A stretch of 64,000 nt of DNA from Roseiflexus sp. (GTDB taxonomy: Bacteria; Chloroflexota; Chloroflexia; Chloroflexales; Roseiflexaceae), in assembly GCA_017743475.1 (NCBI GenBank), contig JAGHYV010000014.1, forward strand, positions 1-64,000, written 5' to 3'. Positions 25,415 to 34,511 of this stretch are shown here, piece by piece; the first letter of the stretch is position 1, and each line of letters begins with the position of its first letter. A program made the translations under genes and the position numbers. Below the pieces are notes generated by a model. It was not told where the DNA came from. It searched no databases and saw only the letters and a program-made list of their open reading frames with translations.

Positions 25415-26278
25415 CTACACCGCCAGATCGAACGGCAGATCGCTGATGTCGCGCAGTCGTTTGCCATCGATCAGGGTGCGAAGCATCTCTTGCTGGTCTT
25501 GATTGTTCTTAACTGCAATCTCCAGTTCGTGCAGCGCCATGTGGTACACACAGTCCAGATCGCCAGTTCCAAGCGCCAGAGATGCAATACGTGTCGGCAG
25601 CGGCTCCGCAGTAACCGCGACAATATGCGGAGTATGACCCTTACGATTCCGGATCAAATTCATCGCCTCTGTTCGGATATTCTGACTTCTATCACTCCTG
25701 ATCGTCCACTTACAGGAAATACTGGCGTGAAGAATCGGTTTTGAATCCTTTCTTCTTCTGAGAGGAGAATACCTGACTATATTGTGATTGAGATCTAAAA
25801 GTGTCCCTTCCTTGTTAATCTCATCATCCGATACCGGAACTCTGGCGATGATTATATCAGGTTTGATAATGTAGTCTATCCCGAAAATGGATGCAAGCTC
25901 CTGGTTTTCTCGTACCATTCTTTCAACTTCGGACAGATGTTCATACTGGTCGAATTTGGATATTGCTTCAGCAGAATGAATCCATTTTCCTGGTCTCAAG
26001 TGATTGAGAAGCCTGAAAGCTTCGTATATAAAATCTCTCGTCAACTCCTCGAATAGTTTACCGGTTTGTTGATCGGAAAGGTGGGCTTGCCTGAAGTGAC
26101 TACATCCCATTTCTTTCAAAACACCAGAAGCAATATCTCTGCTCGACTTACTGCTTGAGTCAGCAAAGTTAGGATATCCTTCCGGTTTTATCCAGACAAT
26201 CTGTGAACAGATACGCTCGTGATATTTCTTGCGCAGATCAGAGAAGCTCTCTGAGGGGCTTGTAGAATCCGATAACAT
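25415..26278 (-). CDS. Type II restriction endonuclease, NgoMIV-like
   Basis: The 287-residue product has the active-site pattern of the NgoMIV/Cfr10I group: PD (Asp141), then ISCK with Lys190, and Glu204 exactly 14 residues after the lysine, as K187/E201 in NgoMIV. An upstream LFEELT glutamate may be the fourth acid. The flanking text (WTIRSDRSQNIRTEAMNLIR, ASLALGTGDLDCVYH) is also characteristic. The family cuts CCGG-containing sites such as GCCGGC or RCCGGY; the exact site here is inferred, not shown. The 5' end overlaps the methyltransferase 3' end by 41 nt. Both genes are much more AT-rich than the surroundings, indicating transfer. Confidence 0.85.
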   Translation of the reverse strand: MLSDSTSPSESFSDLRKKYHERICSQIVWIKPEGYPNFADSSSKSSRDIASGVLKEMGCSHFRQAHLSDQQTGKLFEELTRDFIYEAFRLLNHLRPGKWIHSAEAISKFDQYEHLSEVERMVRENQELASIFGIDYIIKPDIIIARVPVSDDEINKEGTLLDLNHNIVRYSPLRRRKDSKPILHASISCKWTIRSDRSQNIRTEAMNLIRNRKGHTPHIVAVTAEPLPTRIASLALGTGDLDCVYHMALHELEIAVKNNQDQQEMLRTLIDGKRLRDISDLPFDLAV

Positions 26279-27671
26279 ACTCCTCGTGCATCCTCTGTTG
26301 TATTTGAGATTTAGTATCGATATTGGCGCCAGCGGGCATCATGCGTCGGTTTCGATCCAATTGACGTACCCCAATTCGGGGAACCAGAAATCCAAGCGAC
26401 TCACCGATTTCACTAAGGCACTCAGGAATCTTTACATCCTGTCCGCGGATTTTTGAGTTTCCTACGACGAAAACAGCTGTTCCTCCCGGTTTTAAAACTC
26501 GAAGCATTTCTGACACTACATTCCTCATTTCCGAGTAGTATCTGTGAAGAACCAATCCCTTCTTCCTATCTATCGAGGATAATCTTTCGATGATATCCGT
26601 TGTATTCGGGGGAAGGGTGTTCAGATATACGTCCTTCGTTCCTTCTGAACCAATGTACTTCTTTCTTTGTACTGCGAGATCATCTATGGAATAACCGAAC
26701 CAGACGAGCGAAAATTTATGGGCACGCATATAATCGATCGCATTTGAAGCATAGGGCGGAGAAGTGACAATAAGATCGACGCACGACGAACTCAGGGGAA
26801 TATTCTGTGCGTTTCCGTAAGAAACATAAGTTTTCGGTCTCTCTATACGTTCTTCAAAAAGATCAAACAGATCGATCTGATTAGTAGAGAGACCTATTTC
26901 AAGAAGAGATCTCAGGTTTTGCATAAATCTTCGCTCGAATTCTTCAAAAGGGGAACGAATCTTCTTTGAGCGAACCCTTCCCGTATGCAAAGCATCTCTT
27001 CTAAGATCACCGACAACATTGCCATTCCAGTCTATAGCCGATCTAACCCGATGAGGTCGGGTATGTGCAAGGTCGAGCGCGAGAGAGACTCCTCCCGATT
27101 TTGTTATAATGATCGCAGAAAATGATAGCTTGAAGAAATCTCTCAGGTCTTCGTCATCAATCCTTTCTATCTCGTTCAAAATCGCTTTAAGTGCGATTTG
27201 AACGTCTCTTGAAAACCAGTAATTTACAAAATCCCTCGTTTTTTCATCCCAAAACACACTCAATTCCGATTCGATTTCACCCCTACATCGATAGAACGCG
27301 AACTTCGCGCGACTAACGATTTCTTTACCCAAAACTATGGCCTGGTGTTGATTTATGGACGATATCTTGGTTTTCGTCAGCAAAATAGCAAGCGGATCAA
27401 TATCGAATCCTATCGCCTTTCTCCCCAGCAGAAACGCTTCAAGCACAGTTGTTCCCGACCCCATCATCGGATCAAGAACAGTGTCGCCGGGAATAGTCAG
27501 CGACTGAATAAACTTTCTCGGAAGCTGTGGGGGGAATTTCGCAGGAAAAGCATGAAAGTTATGAGAGGCGTATCCACTATCCTGATCATGGAAATCGAGA
27601 TCCTCAGCAAGCAGGCGACTCAATTTCTCAAGAGCAGTCTGATTTTCAACTGTTGCTGCGGATGTCATCAA
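26238..27671 (-). CDS. DNA methyltransferase of the type II R-M system (SPPY amino-methyltransferase)
   Basis: The 477-residue product has the SAM site DPMMGSGTTVLEAFLLG (about 67-83) with FDIDPLA following, and a catalytic TSPPYASNAIDY at 303-314. SPPY marks exocyclic amino methyltransferases, most often N4-cytosine. The order is SAM motif first and catalytic motif later, with a long insert between. A further motif, GGTAVFVVGNSKI, lies near the C-terminus. TTG 27671 is 10 nt after AGGAGG; ATG 27668 is an alternative. It should protect the genome from the overlapping NgoMIV-like endonuclease. Low GC and codon use differ from neighbours. Confidence 0.87.
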   Translation of the reverse strand: MMTSAATVENQTALEKLSRLLAEDLDFHDQDSGYASHNFHAFPAKFPPQLPRKFIQSLTIPGDTVLDPMMGSGTTVLEAFLLGRKAIGFDIDPLAILLTKTKISSINQHQAIVLGKEIVSRAKFAFYRCRGEIESELSVFWDEKTRDFVNYWFSRDVQIALKAILNEIERIDDEDLRDFFKLSFSAIIITKSGGVSLALDLAHTRPHRVRSAIDWNGNVVGDLRRDALHTGRVRSKKIRSPFEEFERRFMQNLRSLLEIGLSTNQIDLFDLFEERIERPKTYVSYGNAQNIPLSSSCVDLIVTSPPYASNAIDYMRAHKFSLVWFGYSIDDLAVQRKKYIGSEGTKDVYLNTLPPNTTDIIERLSSIDRKKGLVLHRYYSEMRNVVSEMLRVLKPGGTAVFVVGNSKIRGQDVKIPECLSEIGESLGFLVPRIGVRQLDRNRRMMPAGANIDTKSQIQQRMHEEYVIGFYKPLRELL

Positions 27672-27709
27672 TAAAACAACGCCTCCTGGATTGCGACATT
27701 TTAGGCGCT

Positions 27710-27718
27710 ATTATACCA
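27710..27718 (-). promoter_or_regulatory. Extended -10 promoter of the R-M operon
   Basis: On the minus strand TGG precedes TATAAT (27715-27710), giving an extended -10 element about 40 nt before the methyltransferase start. No good -35 box is visible. Confidence 0.55.
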
Positions 27719-27867
27719 CAGTTTATGTCATTTCCGATCACGCGAATACGGCAGCAGCCAGCAGCGTTCAACCGGGAACAGCATCGCCGCCATCGAGCGC
27801 CTCCTGTTCGCGCAAGACCGCAACTGTGCGCAGGAACGGTAATGGTCTTTGAATCAATAATCTGGTA

Positions 27868-28020
27868 TAGCCCGCGCAGGCGGGCTTTGCCCTGGATAGC
27901 CGAGGGCGTATGGTCTTTAAGTAATTATTCCGCTCTAGCCCGCGAGGCGGGCTTTGCATTCCATAGCCGAGGGCTTCAGCCCCACGGCTAGCGCGGTAGA
28001 GCGGAATAAATGCTCAATCT
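27868..28020 (+). repeat. Dispersed hairpin repeat, two-unit copy
   Basis: Two hairpin units, AGCCCGCGCAGGCGGGCTTT and AGCCCGCGAGGCGGGCTTT, are each followed by a TAGCCGAGGGC box and separated by GTATGGTCTTTAAG. The end carries GCCCCACGGC, a GGTAGAGCGGA box and AATCTCCATGAGCC. The tail box recurs at about 28176-28208 and in the 51.4 kb copy. Confidence 0.75.
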
Positions 28021-28073
28021 CCATGAGCCCGCATCACGCCCGACGACGGATGATGGCGGATGTCTTCTCTTAC

Positions 28074-28095
28074 CGACCGACGTGCACGTCGGTCG
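28074..28095. other. 22-bp perfect palindrome in gene-free region
   Basis: CGACCGACGTG is followed immediately by its exact reverse complement. A second short inverted repeat, GACCGAAA and TTTCGGTC with a TACA loop, lies at 28282-28301. The surrounding 27672-28424 has no gene; it holds repeats and hairpins only. These could be protein binding sites, hairpin terminators or repeat remnants. Confidence 0.6.
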
Positions 28096-28424
28096 CCGCG
28101 TGGGGAGCGCGACGGTGACTGTGGTCGTCCGAGGAGGTTCAATCTCTATGAGAAATGCTATAAGTTCTCAATCTTCATTAGCCCCACGGCTCGTTCGGTA
28201 GAGCGGATTATAGCAGTTCTCACAAAGGTTGAACCTATTGGAAAAGTTGAACACTCATGGAAATGACGCACCCCACGCGATGACCGAAATACATTTCGGT
28301 CTACACTCCGATGGACGCGGGCATCTCACACGATACGGCAAGCCCAGACAGGGGTTAACGTATCTGAGAACTGCTATAACCGCAAATCCGAGATCATAAT
28401 GAATCCGCCCCAAACCACCCATCC

Positions 28425-30827
28425 TCACCGCCGCCCCGTCGTTTCACGTCCCAGCAATCCGAGCAGCACCACATACGGCGTGCCCCGATTTTCGGGGTGA
28501 TACTCGAAGCGCGCGCGCTCGAAGTGCTGCGTCAGGTATGTTTTGCCGTCGGTCGGGTTGACTTCCATGAGCGGCGGGGTGAGCGGCAGACCGAAGAGTG
28601 CCAGGCTTTCCTCGAATGTGTACCCTGGACGACCATCCAGGTTCAGGCCGTGCGATGACCAGTACTGACGGAATTCGGGCGCAATCGCCTGTCCGGTTTG
28701 CGCAAAGTACATCGGTGCGCGCGGGTCGGCTTTCGGAAAATCGGACCAGTTGCGCCCGCTGGCTTCCAACCGTTCAGCGCCCAACCGCCCAAGCAGCACG
28801 TCGTAGGGCGGCGCATTCTGCGGGTGCAGTTCCAGGCGGTTGCGCTCGAACCATTGCGCCCGTACCGTTCGCCCTTCAATCACCATATCTTCTTCAGGAC
28901 CGATGGGGAACCCAAATACCGGCAGGCCGCCGTTCCGCTCCCAGTATTCGAGCAGGCGACCACATACCGTAAAGCCGGTCTCAGGAAACTGTCGGCACGG
29001 TCCGGTTGAGGGTTGCGGCGCAGGCGCAGGCGCGGGCGCCGGTTGCGGGGCAGGCGCAGCTGACGCACGATGGGTCACGAAGATCGGCGACGGACCCAGG
29101 TTCAATCCGTATGCACCGTTGACCGCTTCGATCTGCGATGCCCCGCCCCAGCGATCAACGATTGTCCCTACCGGCGCTGCAGTTGGCAGGTTGACGAATG
29201 CGCCACCCGGCGACCAGAGCACATCGATTGTATCGCTGCCGCGCGCGAAGCGCACGCCATACGCCTCAGGACCGCTGAGCACCGTCAGATCGTCGAGCCA
29301 GATCGATCCGGCGCCACTGCTGGTGTCCGGTTCATCATCGAGCACAATTGCAACCAGCGTCGCCGGAAAGTCCAGGCGCAGATTGCCGCTGCCGCTGATC
29401 CGATTGTACGACTCGACCGGAGCATTGATCGGCGTGGAGAGGAATGACCAACCGGGAGCGCCAACGAACCCCAGACGGAACTGGAGCGTTTCACCGCCAG
29501 CGTCGCGCAACCAGACCTTCAGCGCGTGACCGCTGCCGTCGCCGTAGACCCAGACCCCGATCTGTCCCGGCGCACCGGGGATTGTGATGGCAGGACGCGG
29601 CGTAAAGACGACAAAATCATTGCCGCCGCCGGGGAAGTTATAATCAAGGCGTCCGGCGGCGTTACCGCTCAAGCGTTGCGAACCATCGGCAGAGAATGAG
29701 CCGTTTGGCTGATCGCCGCGCCGCCATGTACCGAAACGCTCGAAATCGAAAACCACCTGGCGCGCTCCCAGGTCGATCATGCCAGCGGGCGTCGCGCCGC
29801 TGAGCTGGCGATTCAGCGTGCGGAACGCTGCCAGCGATGGCTTGGGCTGACTCAGATCGGCAGGACCGCCAGCTGAGCGCAGCAAACCGTACAGGTTACG
29901 CGGCTCGGTATCTTTCAGCGTGTACCAGATGACCTTCTCCACACCCGCTGCACGCAGCAGTGTGGCCGCGCGCACAAGAAAGTTCGCCTGCGTTTCTTCA
30001 TCAACGCCGCGCGGATCGCGATCGGCGGGACCGGTCGACCATCCAAACTCGGTTGCCCAGATCGGTTTGCGCCCCAGACTGTCCACCAGCGTTTTCACCG
30101 CACTGACATCACCCGTGCCGATCTGACCGTTCTCCGGGCTGAATGGATCAACATAGGGATGCAGCGCCAGAATATCGAATGAACCCCAGGCGCCCTGCGC
30201 GGCGATGGCGCGGATGAAGTCGATGTTGGTGGGAACGATGCCCGCACTCAAGACGACAGCGTTCGGATCTGCTGCTTTGATTGCAGGATAGGCAGCGCGC
30301 AGCAAGGTGGCATAGGCAGCGGGATCAGGTTGCGGTTGCCAGTAGCGCACATTCTCCGGCTCATTCCACACCTGCCAGAAGCGCACCCGGTCGCGGTAGC
30401 GTGTCACAACTGTCGAAGCGAAGCGCGCAAACGCAGCGGGATCAGGGGCATAGTAGGAAGGACGACCGGCCACATCCCCGCCGAACGGCGTGGCCCATGC
30501 TGGCGCCGTGTTGAGCACGCCGATGATGTTGACGCCACTGCCTGCCAGGCGCGAAATAGCGCGGTCGTAGATCGCCCAATCGAAGCGACCCGGCTCCGGT
30601 TCGAGCCAGTACCAGTGGAAGTCCTCACGCACCCAGCCAGCTGACGTTCCGGCGACCAGATCGACTGGCGCATCGAAACCGGACTGAACCGGATAGCGTG
30701 AAGCAAGGTGGGTATTCACGCCGAAATCGGATTGTCCAGGAGTGACCTGCGCCAACGCCGGCACCGACATCGACCAGGCAGCCAGTGTGACGACGATCAG
30801 AACGAGGGAAAGCAACCGAAACCGCAT
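28425..30827 (-). CDS. Secreted cellulase-fold glycoside hydrolase with C-terminal repeat modules
   Basis: The 800-residue product begins with a signal peptide (MRFRLLSLVLIVVTLAAWSM, cleaved after ALAQ). Residues about 30-340 form a TIM-barrel glycosidase of the GH5/GH39 clan, with the acid/base motif VWNEPENVRYW and the nucleophile probably in IWATEFGWS. A sandwich-like region follows (about 350-560). A Pro/Ala linker leads to two copies of a Chloroflexi-type module with EYWERNGGLPVFGFPI, WFERNRLELHPQN and a second FERARFEYHPEN. ATG 30827 follows AGGAGGAG by 3 nt; an in-frame ATG at 30860 is unlikely. It probably acts on extracellular polysaccharide; the substrate is unknown. Confidence 0.85.
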   Translation of the reverse strand: MRFRLLSLVLIVVTLAAWSMSVPALAQVTPGQSDFGVNTHLASRYPVQSGFDAPVDLVAGTSAGWVREDFHWYWLEPEPGRFDWAIYDRAISRLAGSGVNIIGVLNTAPAWATPFGGDVAGRPSYYAPDPAAFARFASTVVTRYRDRVRFWQVWNEPENVRYWQPQPDPAAYATLLRAAYPAIKAADPNAVVLSAGIVPTNIDFIRAIAAQGAWGSFDILALHPYVDPFSPENGQIGTGDVSAVKTLVDSLGRKPIWATEFGWSTGPADRDPRGVDEETQANFLVRAATLLRAAGVEKVIWYTLKDTEPRNLYGLLRSAGGPADLSQPKPSLAAFRTLNRQLSGATPAGMIDLGARQVVFDFERFGTWRRGDQPNGSFSADGSQRLSGNAAGRLDYNFPGGGNDFVVFTPRPAITIPGAPGQIGVWVYGDGSGHALKVWLRDAGGETLQFRLGFVGAPGWSFLSTPINAPVESYNRISGSGNLRLDFPATLVAIVLDDEPDTSSGAGSIWLDDLTVLSGPEAYGVRFARGSDTIDVLWSPGGAFVNLPTAAPVGTIVDRWGGASQIEAVNGAYGLNLGPSPIFVTHRASAAPAPQPAPAPAPAPQPSTGPCRQFPETGFTVCGRLLEYWERNGGLPVFGFPIGPEEDMVIEGRTVRAQWFERNRLELHPQNAPPYDVLLGRLGAERLEASGRNWSDFPKADPRAPMYFAQTGQAIAPEFRQYWSSHGLNLDGRPGYTFEESLALFGLPLTPPLMEVNPTDGKTYLTQHFERARFEYHPENRGTPYVVLLGLLGRETTGRR

Positions 30828-30954
30828 AGACTCCTCCTGCCATCTGCGACTGTTCGACACAGCGCACAGAGGAGTTTAGCAGCGGTTTGAGCATCGTGCA
30901 ATCGGTGCAATGATGACAGATTGATCGCAATATTGAGTCTGGTGCAACAAGGTT

Positions 30955-31028
30955 ATTTCACCGCAGCGGCGCAGTGGACACAGCAAGCAATGGAAGGAAA
31001 CCTCTGCGTGCCTTGCGTCTCGACGGTG
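30955..31028. repeat. Degenerate ACCGCAG-type palindromic element
   Basis: TTTCACCGCAGCGGCGCAGT at the left and CTCTGCGTGCCTTGCGTCTC followed by GACGGTG at the right form an imperfect inverted repeat. A related remnant is present near 14964-15000. It fills most of the gap between the glycosidase start and the kinase stop. Confidence 0.5.
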
Positions 31029-31053
31029 CGCTTTTGCGATGAAGTCATTGTGG

Positions 31054-32832
31054 TTACGGCGCGCGCACACCCAGAGTCACCGGAGAACCCCGATCAACCA
31101 GGTCTCCGCCGCGTGGTATCGAACTGACGACAATGCCGGGCGCGTACCGTTCGCACAGATCGCCAAGCTTATCGCATCCCTGATAATCGGAGTACGACCA
31201 GGTCAGCCCGGCAGCAACAACCTGACGGATCGCTTCCTCCTCTGGAAGCCCGGTGACGTCTGGCATTCGTACTTTATCACCCAGGCTGACGAAGATGGTC
31301 ACAGTGTCGCCACGTCGCAACAGCGTACCCGCAACTGGTTCGGTACGAAAGACGAAACCCGCGCTGAGGCGATCCGGCGCACTGATAACCTGCACCTGAA
31401 AACCGAGACTGCGTAACTGAAACTCGGCATCAATGCCGCGCATAGTAACGACTTCAGGCAGTGGGATCTGTTCCGGTCCGGTACTGACCACGTAGGTTAC
31501 CACTGTCGAAACGGTCACAAGCGTGGCTGGTGGCGGAAACTGGTCAAACACCAGCCCTGCCGAAACGACATCGGAGGCACGCGGCAATTCGGCATACGGC
31601 AGCAAATTTGCCCCTTCGATGGCCGCAATCGCAGCACGCTCATCGAGACCGATGACATTCGGCACCATGACCATCTCCGGCGTGGGGGTCACTTCCAGCG
31701 TCGCGGTCGGTTCGGGAAGCGTTATTGGCGGCGGAGAGGTTCCTCTGCCAGGATTGAACAGATTATCGAACGTACCAGTGGCAGCCAGATAGACCACGCC
31801 AAGCACGATACCGATAAACATCATGCCAAGCAGAAAGACGCCGAGATCGAACTCCCCGCTCGCTGGCGGCACCTGGGTAATCGCCGGTGAACGCGGCGGC
31901 AACGGCGCAATCCGTCCACTGCTATCTCCTGTCGGAGCAGCCGAAACAGGACCAGGTATGGCACGTGGAGGACCCTGACGGGGCGCAACCGGGCGCACAA
32001 TGGTCGCCTCCTGGCTCGCTGCACGGTACGCGCGCAGCATCTGCGCGAATTCGTGCGCCGACGCCGGGCGTTCATCAGGATTCTTGCTGAGTGCGGTCAG
32101 CACCAGCGTTTCGAGATGTGGTGGGATCTGAGGATTGAACATGCGCAGCGGCGGCGGATCGACGCTGACATGCTGCATGGCGACCGCAACCGCATTCTCG
32201 CCAGTAAACGGCAGGCGACCTGTCAACATCTCATACATCGTCACTCCGAGCGAATAGATGTCGGATCGTGGCGTGGCTGCAAACCCGCGCGCCTGTTCAG
32301 GCGATAGATAATCCGCCGTCCCAAACGTCATGCCGGTTTCGGTCAGCGCTGTCGAGAGCGAACTTTTAGCAATGCCAAAGTCGGTGATCTTCACCTCGCC
32401 AGAGAGACTGACCAGAATGTTCTGCGGCTTGACATCCCGATGCACCATGCCCAGGCGATGGGCGGCTTCCAATCCCCTGGCAACATCTTCAGCAATTGCA
32501 ACCGCCTGATTGATCGGTAACGAACCGTTGCGCAAGATCAGACTCTTCAGATCGCTGCCTTCGACATATTCCATCACGATATAGTGCGTATCGCCGTCCT
32601 GCCCGACATCGTACACATTGACGATGCATGGATGGCGCAGACCGGCTGCTGCCTGCGCTTCATGGTGAAAACGCTGGAGGAAGCTGACATCAGCGGCATA
32701 ATGCTCGTGCAGTACCTTGATGGCAACTCGCCGGTTGAGACGCAGATCGCGACCGCGATAAACGCGCGCCATGCCGCCTTCGCCGATCTTTTGCTCAAGT
32801 TCGTAGCGATTGTTCAGGATTTTCTTCTGCAT
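31054..32832 (-). CDS. PknB-type Ser/Thr protein kinase with PASTA repeats
   Basis: The 592-residue product has a complete Hanks kinase domain at the N-terminus: IGEGGMARVY, VAIKVL, MVHRDVKPQNIL, KITDFGIA and YLSPEQARG. A juxtamembrane Pro/Ala stretch and a transmembrane helix (about 335-355, LGVFLLGMMFIGIVLGVVYL) follow. Three extracellular PASTA-like domains start with VPNVIGLDERAA, LPEVVTMRGIDA and MPDVTGLPEEEA. PASTA kinases sense muropeptides and control cell-wall growth. ATG 32832 fits the kinase N-terminus; a longer in-frame ATG at 32895 overlaps the broken exonuclease. It is a full catalytic counterpart to the pseudokinase at the left end. Confidence 0.92.
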   Translation of the reverse strand: MQKKILNNRYELEQKIGEGGMARVYRGRDLRLNRRVAIKVLHEHYAADVSFLQRFHHEAQAAAGLRHPCIVNVYDVGQDGDTHYIVMEYVEGSDLKSLILRNGSLPINQAVAIAEDVARGLEAAHRLGMVHRDVKPQNILVSLSGEVKITDFGIAKSSLSTALTETGMTFGTADYLSPEQARGFAATPRSDIYSLGVTMYEMLTGRLPFTGENAVAVAMQHVSVDPPPLRMFNPQIPPHLETLVLTALSKNPDERPASAHEFAQMLRAYRAASQEATIVRPVAPRQGPPRAIPGPVSAAPTGDSSGRIAPLPPRSPAITQVPPASGEFDLGVFLLGMMFIGIVLGVVYLAATGTFDNLFNPGRGTSPPPITLPEPTATLEVTPTPEMVMVPNVIGLDERAAIAAIEGANLLPYAELPRASDVVSAGLVFDQFPPPATLVTVSTVVTYVVSTGPEQIPLPEVVTMRGIDAEFQLRSLGFQVQVISAPDRLSAGFVFRTEPVAGTLLRRGDTVTIFVSLGDKVRMPDVTGLPEEEAIRQVVAAGLTWSYSDYQGCDKLGDLCERYAPGIVVSSIPRGGDLVDRGSPVTLGVRAP

Positions 32833-32839
32833 AGAAGCA

Positions 32840-33330
32840 TCAGGCGTATATGTGGCGCACAGCCAGGCAGAGGTCGCCCGGTGGGACAAGACCAAGACGT
32901 TCTTCCAGGATTGCCAGATTGATCACGTCTTCACGGTTGTAGTCGAGCAGCATCTGCAGCGCCTGATGATCGCCGCACTTCTCATAGCGATCCCACAGGT
33001 ACAGCGCGTCGCGTCCGTTCATTCCCGGCGTTGTGCGTCGGATGCCCGGATATTTTTCGACAGCTTTGAGACCACCGCGCAAGCCGTGTTGTCGACAGAT
33101 GTACATGAGGTCACGATGCCCGAAGTCGCGCCGAAGATCGATAAGAAGGCGCCTGCGAATGACGGTAGATCAAATCCGGAACCATTGAATGTCACAAGTG
33201 TTTCCACACCCCGGAGCACATCGTACAGCGTCGTATCACGCACTCCCTCGCCGACCAACTGAATAGCGCCGCACTCTGGACGGTAGATGCCAATCACGCT
33301 GATCGCGCCTTTACCACTGGCACCGGATCA
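32840..33330 (-). pseudogene. Frameshifted YprB/RNase H-like 3'-5' exonuclease
   Basis: Two minus-strand fragments form one DEDD-type exonuclease of the YprB family. The upstream one (to about 33160) reads VIGIYRPECGAIQLVG and LVTFNGSGFDLP, which contains the Exo II motif. The downstream one, in another frame, reads IRRRLLIDLRRDFGHRDLMY, CRQHGLRGGLKAVEKYPGIR and LLDYNREDVINLAILEERLG (the Exo III region). One missing base near 33160 would restore continuity. The N-terminal Exo I motif (DxET) is also not readable; only SGKGAISVIG remains. The gene therefore appears inactive. It ends 8 nt before the kinase start. Confidence 0.75.
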
Positions 33331-33421
33331 TCATCGTACTCAGGAAAAAGGCAAAACTCCATCTGTACCTGTAGCAGCGTCATTATAGCACGCGCCGTAG
33401 CGCAAGAGGAACGCTGATACG

Positions 33422-33430
33422 TGGTATAAT
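33422..33430 (+). promoter_or_regulatory. Extended -10 promoter for the nucleoside hydrolase
   Basis: TGG directly precedes TATAAT (33425-33430), 37 nt before the gene's ATG. A matching -35 box is not evident, as expected for an extended -10 element. Confidence 0.55.
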
Positions 33431-33466
33431 ACTTGCTCCAGACTTGTATGACCGAAAGATGATCGT

Positions 33467-34483
33467 ATGACCACGCGCGTCATTCTCGACACTGATCCCG
33501 GCATCGATGACTCACTGGCGATTCTACTCGCAACTGCCTCCCCTGAAGTCGAACTCGCAGGCGTCACCGTCACCAGCGGTAACTGTCCGATGGCTGATGG
33601 TGTGCGCAATGCGCGTAACGTGCTGGCGCTTGCTGGTCGCCCCGATGTTCCGGTGTGCGGCGGGGTTGCGTTGCCGCTCATCCGCCCGCTCTACACTGCA
33701 CCCGAAACCCACGGCGAAACTGGCATCGGTTTTGCCTATCTCCCTGAGTCAACCGCACCGGTCAGCACGGAACATGGCGTCGATCTGATCATCCGTGAAA
33801 TCTTAGAGCATCCTGGCGAAGTCACGCTGGTCGCTGTTGCACCACTAACGAATGTCGCAATCGCGCTACGCAAAGAGCCGCGGATCATCAACGCAGTGCG
33901 CCAGGTCATTATCATGGGAGGTGCGTTGCGTACCGACGGCAACACCACCTCAGTGGCGGAGTTTAACTTTTTTGTCGATCCGCACGCAGCGCATATCGTT
34001 CTTGAAAGCGGCATGCCGATCACACTCCTGCCCTGGGACGTTACCAAAGACATTATTCTGACTCAGGCAAATGTTGATCAGTTGATCCGCACGCCATCGC
34101 CGGTTACGCGATTCATTGCTGATGCAACGCGATTCTACATTGAGTTCCATATGGCGGCATTCGGATACGCGGGGTGCTCGATTAACGATCCGGCGGCACT
34201 GGCGCTGGCGTTTATGCCAGACCTGGCACGCACCGAGCCAATGCATGTAGCGGTTGAGTATACCAGTGAACTTACCGCAGGGAAGAGTGTCATCAGTTAT
34301 ATTGGTCCGGCAACGCGCGAACCGGATGCGCACGATCTGACTGGGTACGACACTGCTGCCTGGCCCCCGCACTGGCGGCGTGCGTTCCGTCCAGCGCCAA
34401 ATGTGCGCACAGTGGTTGAATTCGATTCTCAACGTTTCATTGCGCTGTTTGTCGAACGCATGGAGCGACTGGCACGTCAGTAA
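33467..34483 (+). CDS. Inosine/uridine-preferring nucleoside hydrolase
   Basis: Hydrolyses the N-glycosidic bond of ribonucleosides for base salvage. The calcium-binding signature DTDPGIDD is at residues 8-15, followed by GVTVTSGNC. The middle contains the metal and substrate segments IIMGGAL, EFNFFVDPHAA and LPWDVTKDI, and the end has SINDPAALALAF with the last metal aspartate. The length of 338 residues is normal. It is followed 28 nt later by a membrane protein on the same strand. Confidence 0.93.
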   Translation: MTTRVILDTDPGIDDSLAILLATASPEVELAGVTVTSGNCPMADGVRNARNVLALAGRPDVPVCGGVALPLIRPLYTAPETHGETGIGFAYLPESTAPVSTEHGVDLIIREILEHPGEVTLVAVAPLTNVAIALRKEPRIINAVRQVIIMGGALRTDGNTTSVAEFNFFVDPHAAHIVLESGMPITLLPWDVTKDIILTQANVDQLIRTPSPVTRFIADATRFYIEFHMAAFGYAGCSINDPAALALAFMPDLARTEPMHVAVEYTSELTAGKSVISYIGPATREPDAHDLTGYDTAAWPPHWRRAFRPAPNVRTVVEFDSQRFIALFVERMERLARQ

Positions 34484-34511
34484 GCTTTCCGTATCAGCAA
34501 CAGGACAGCTG

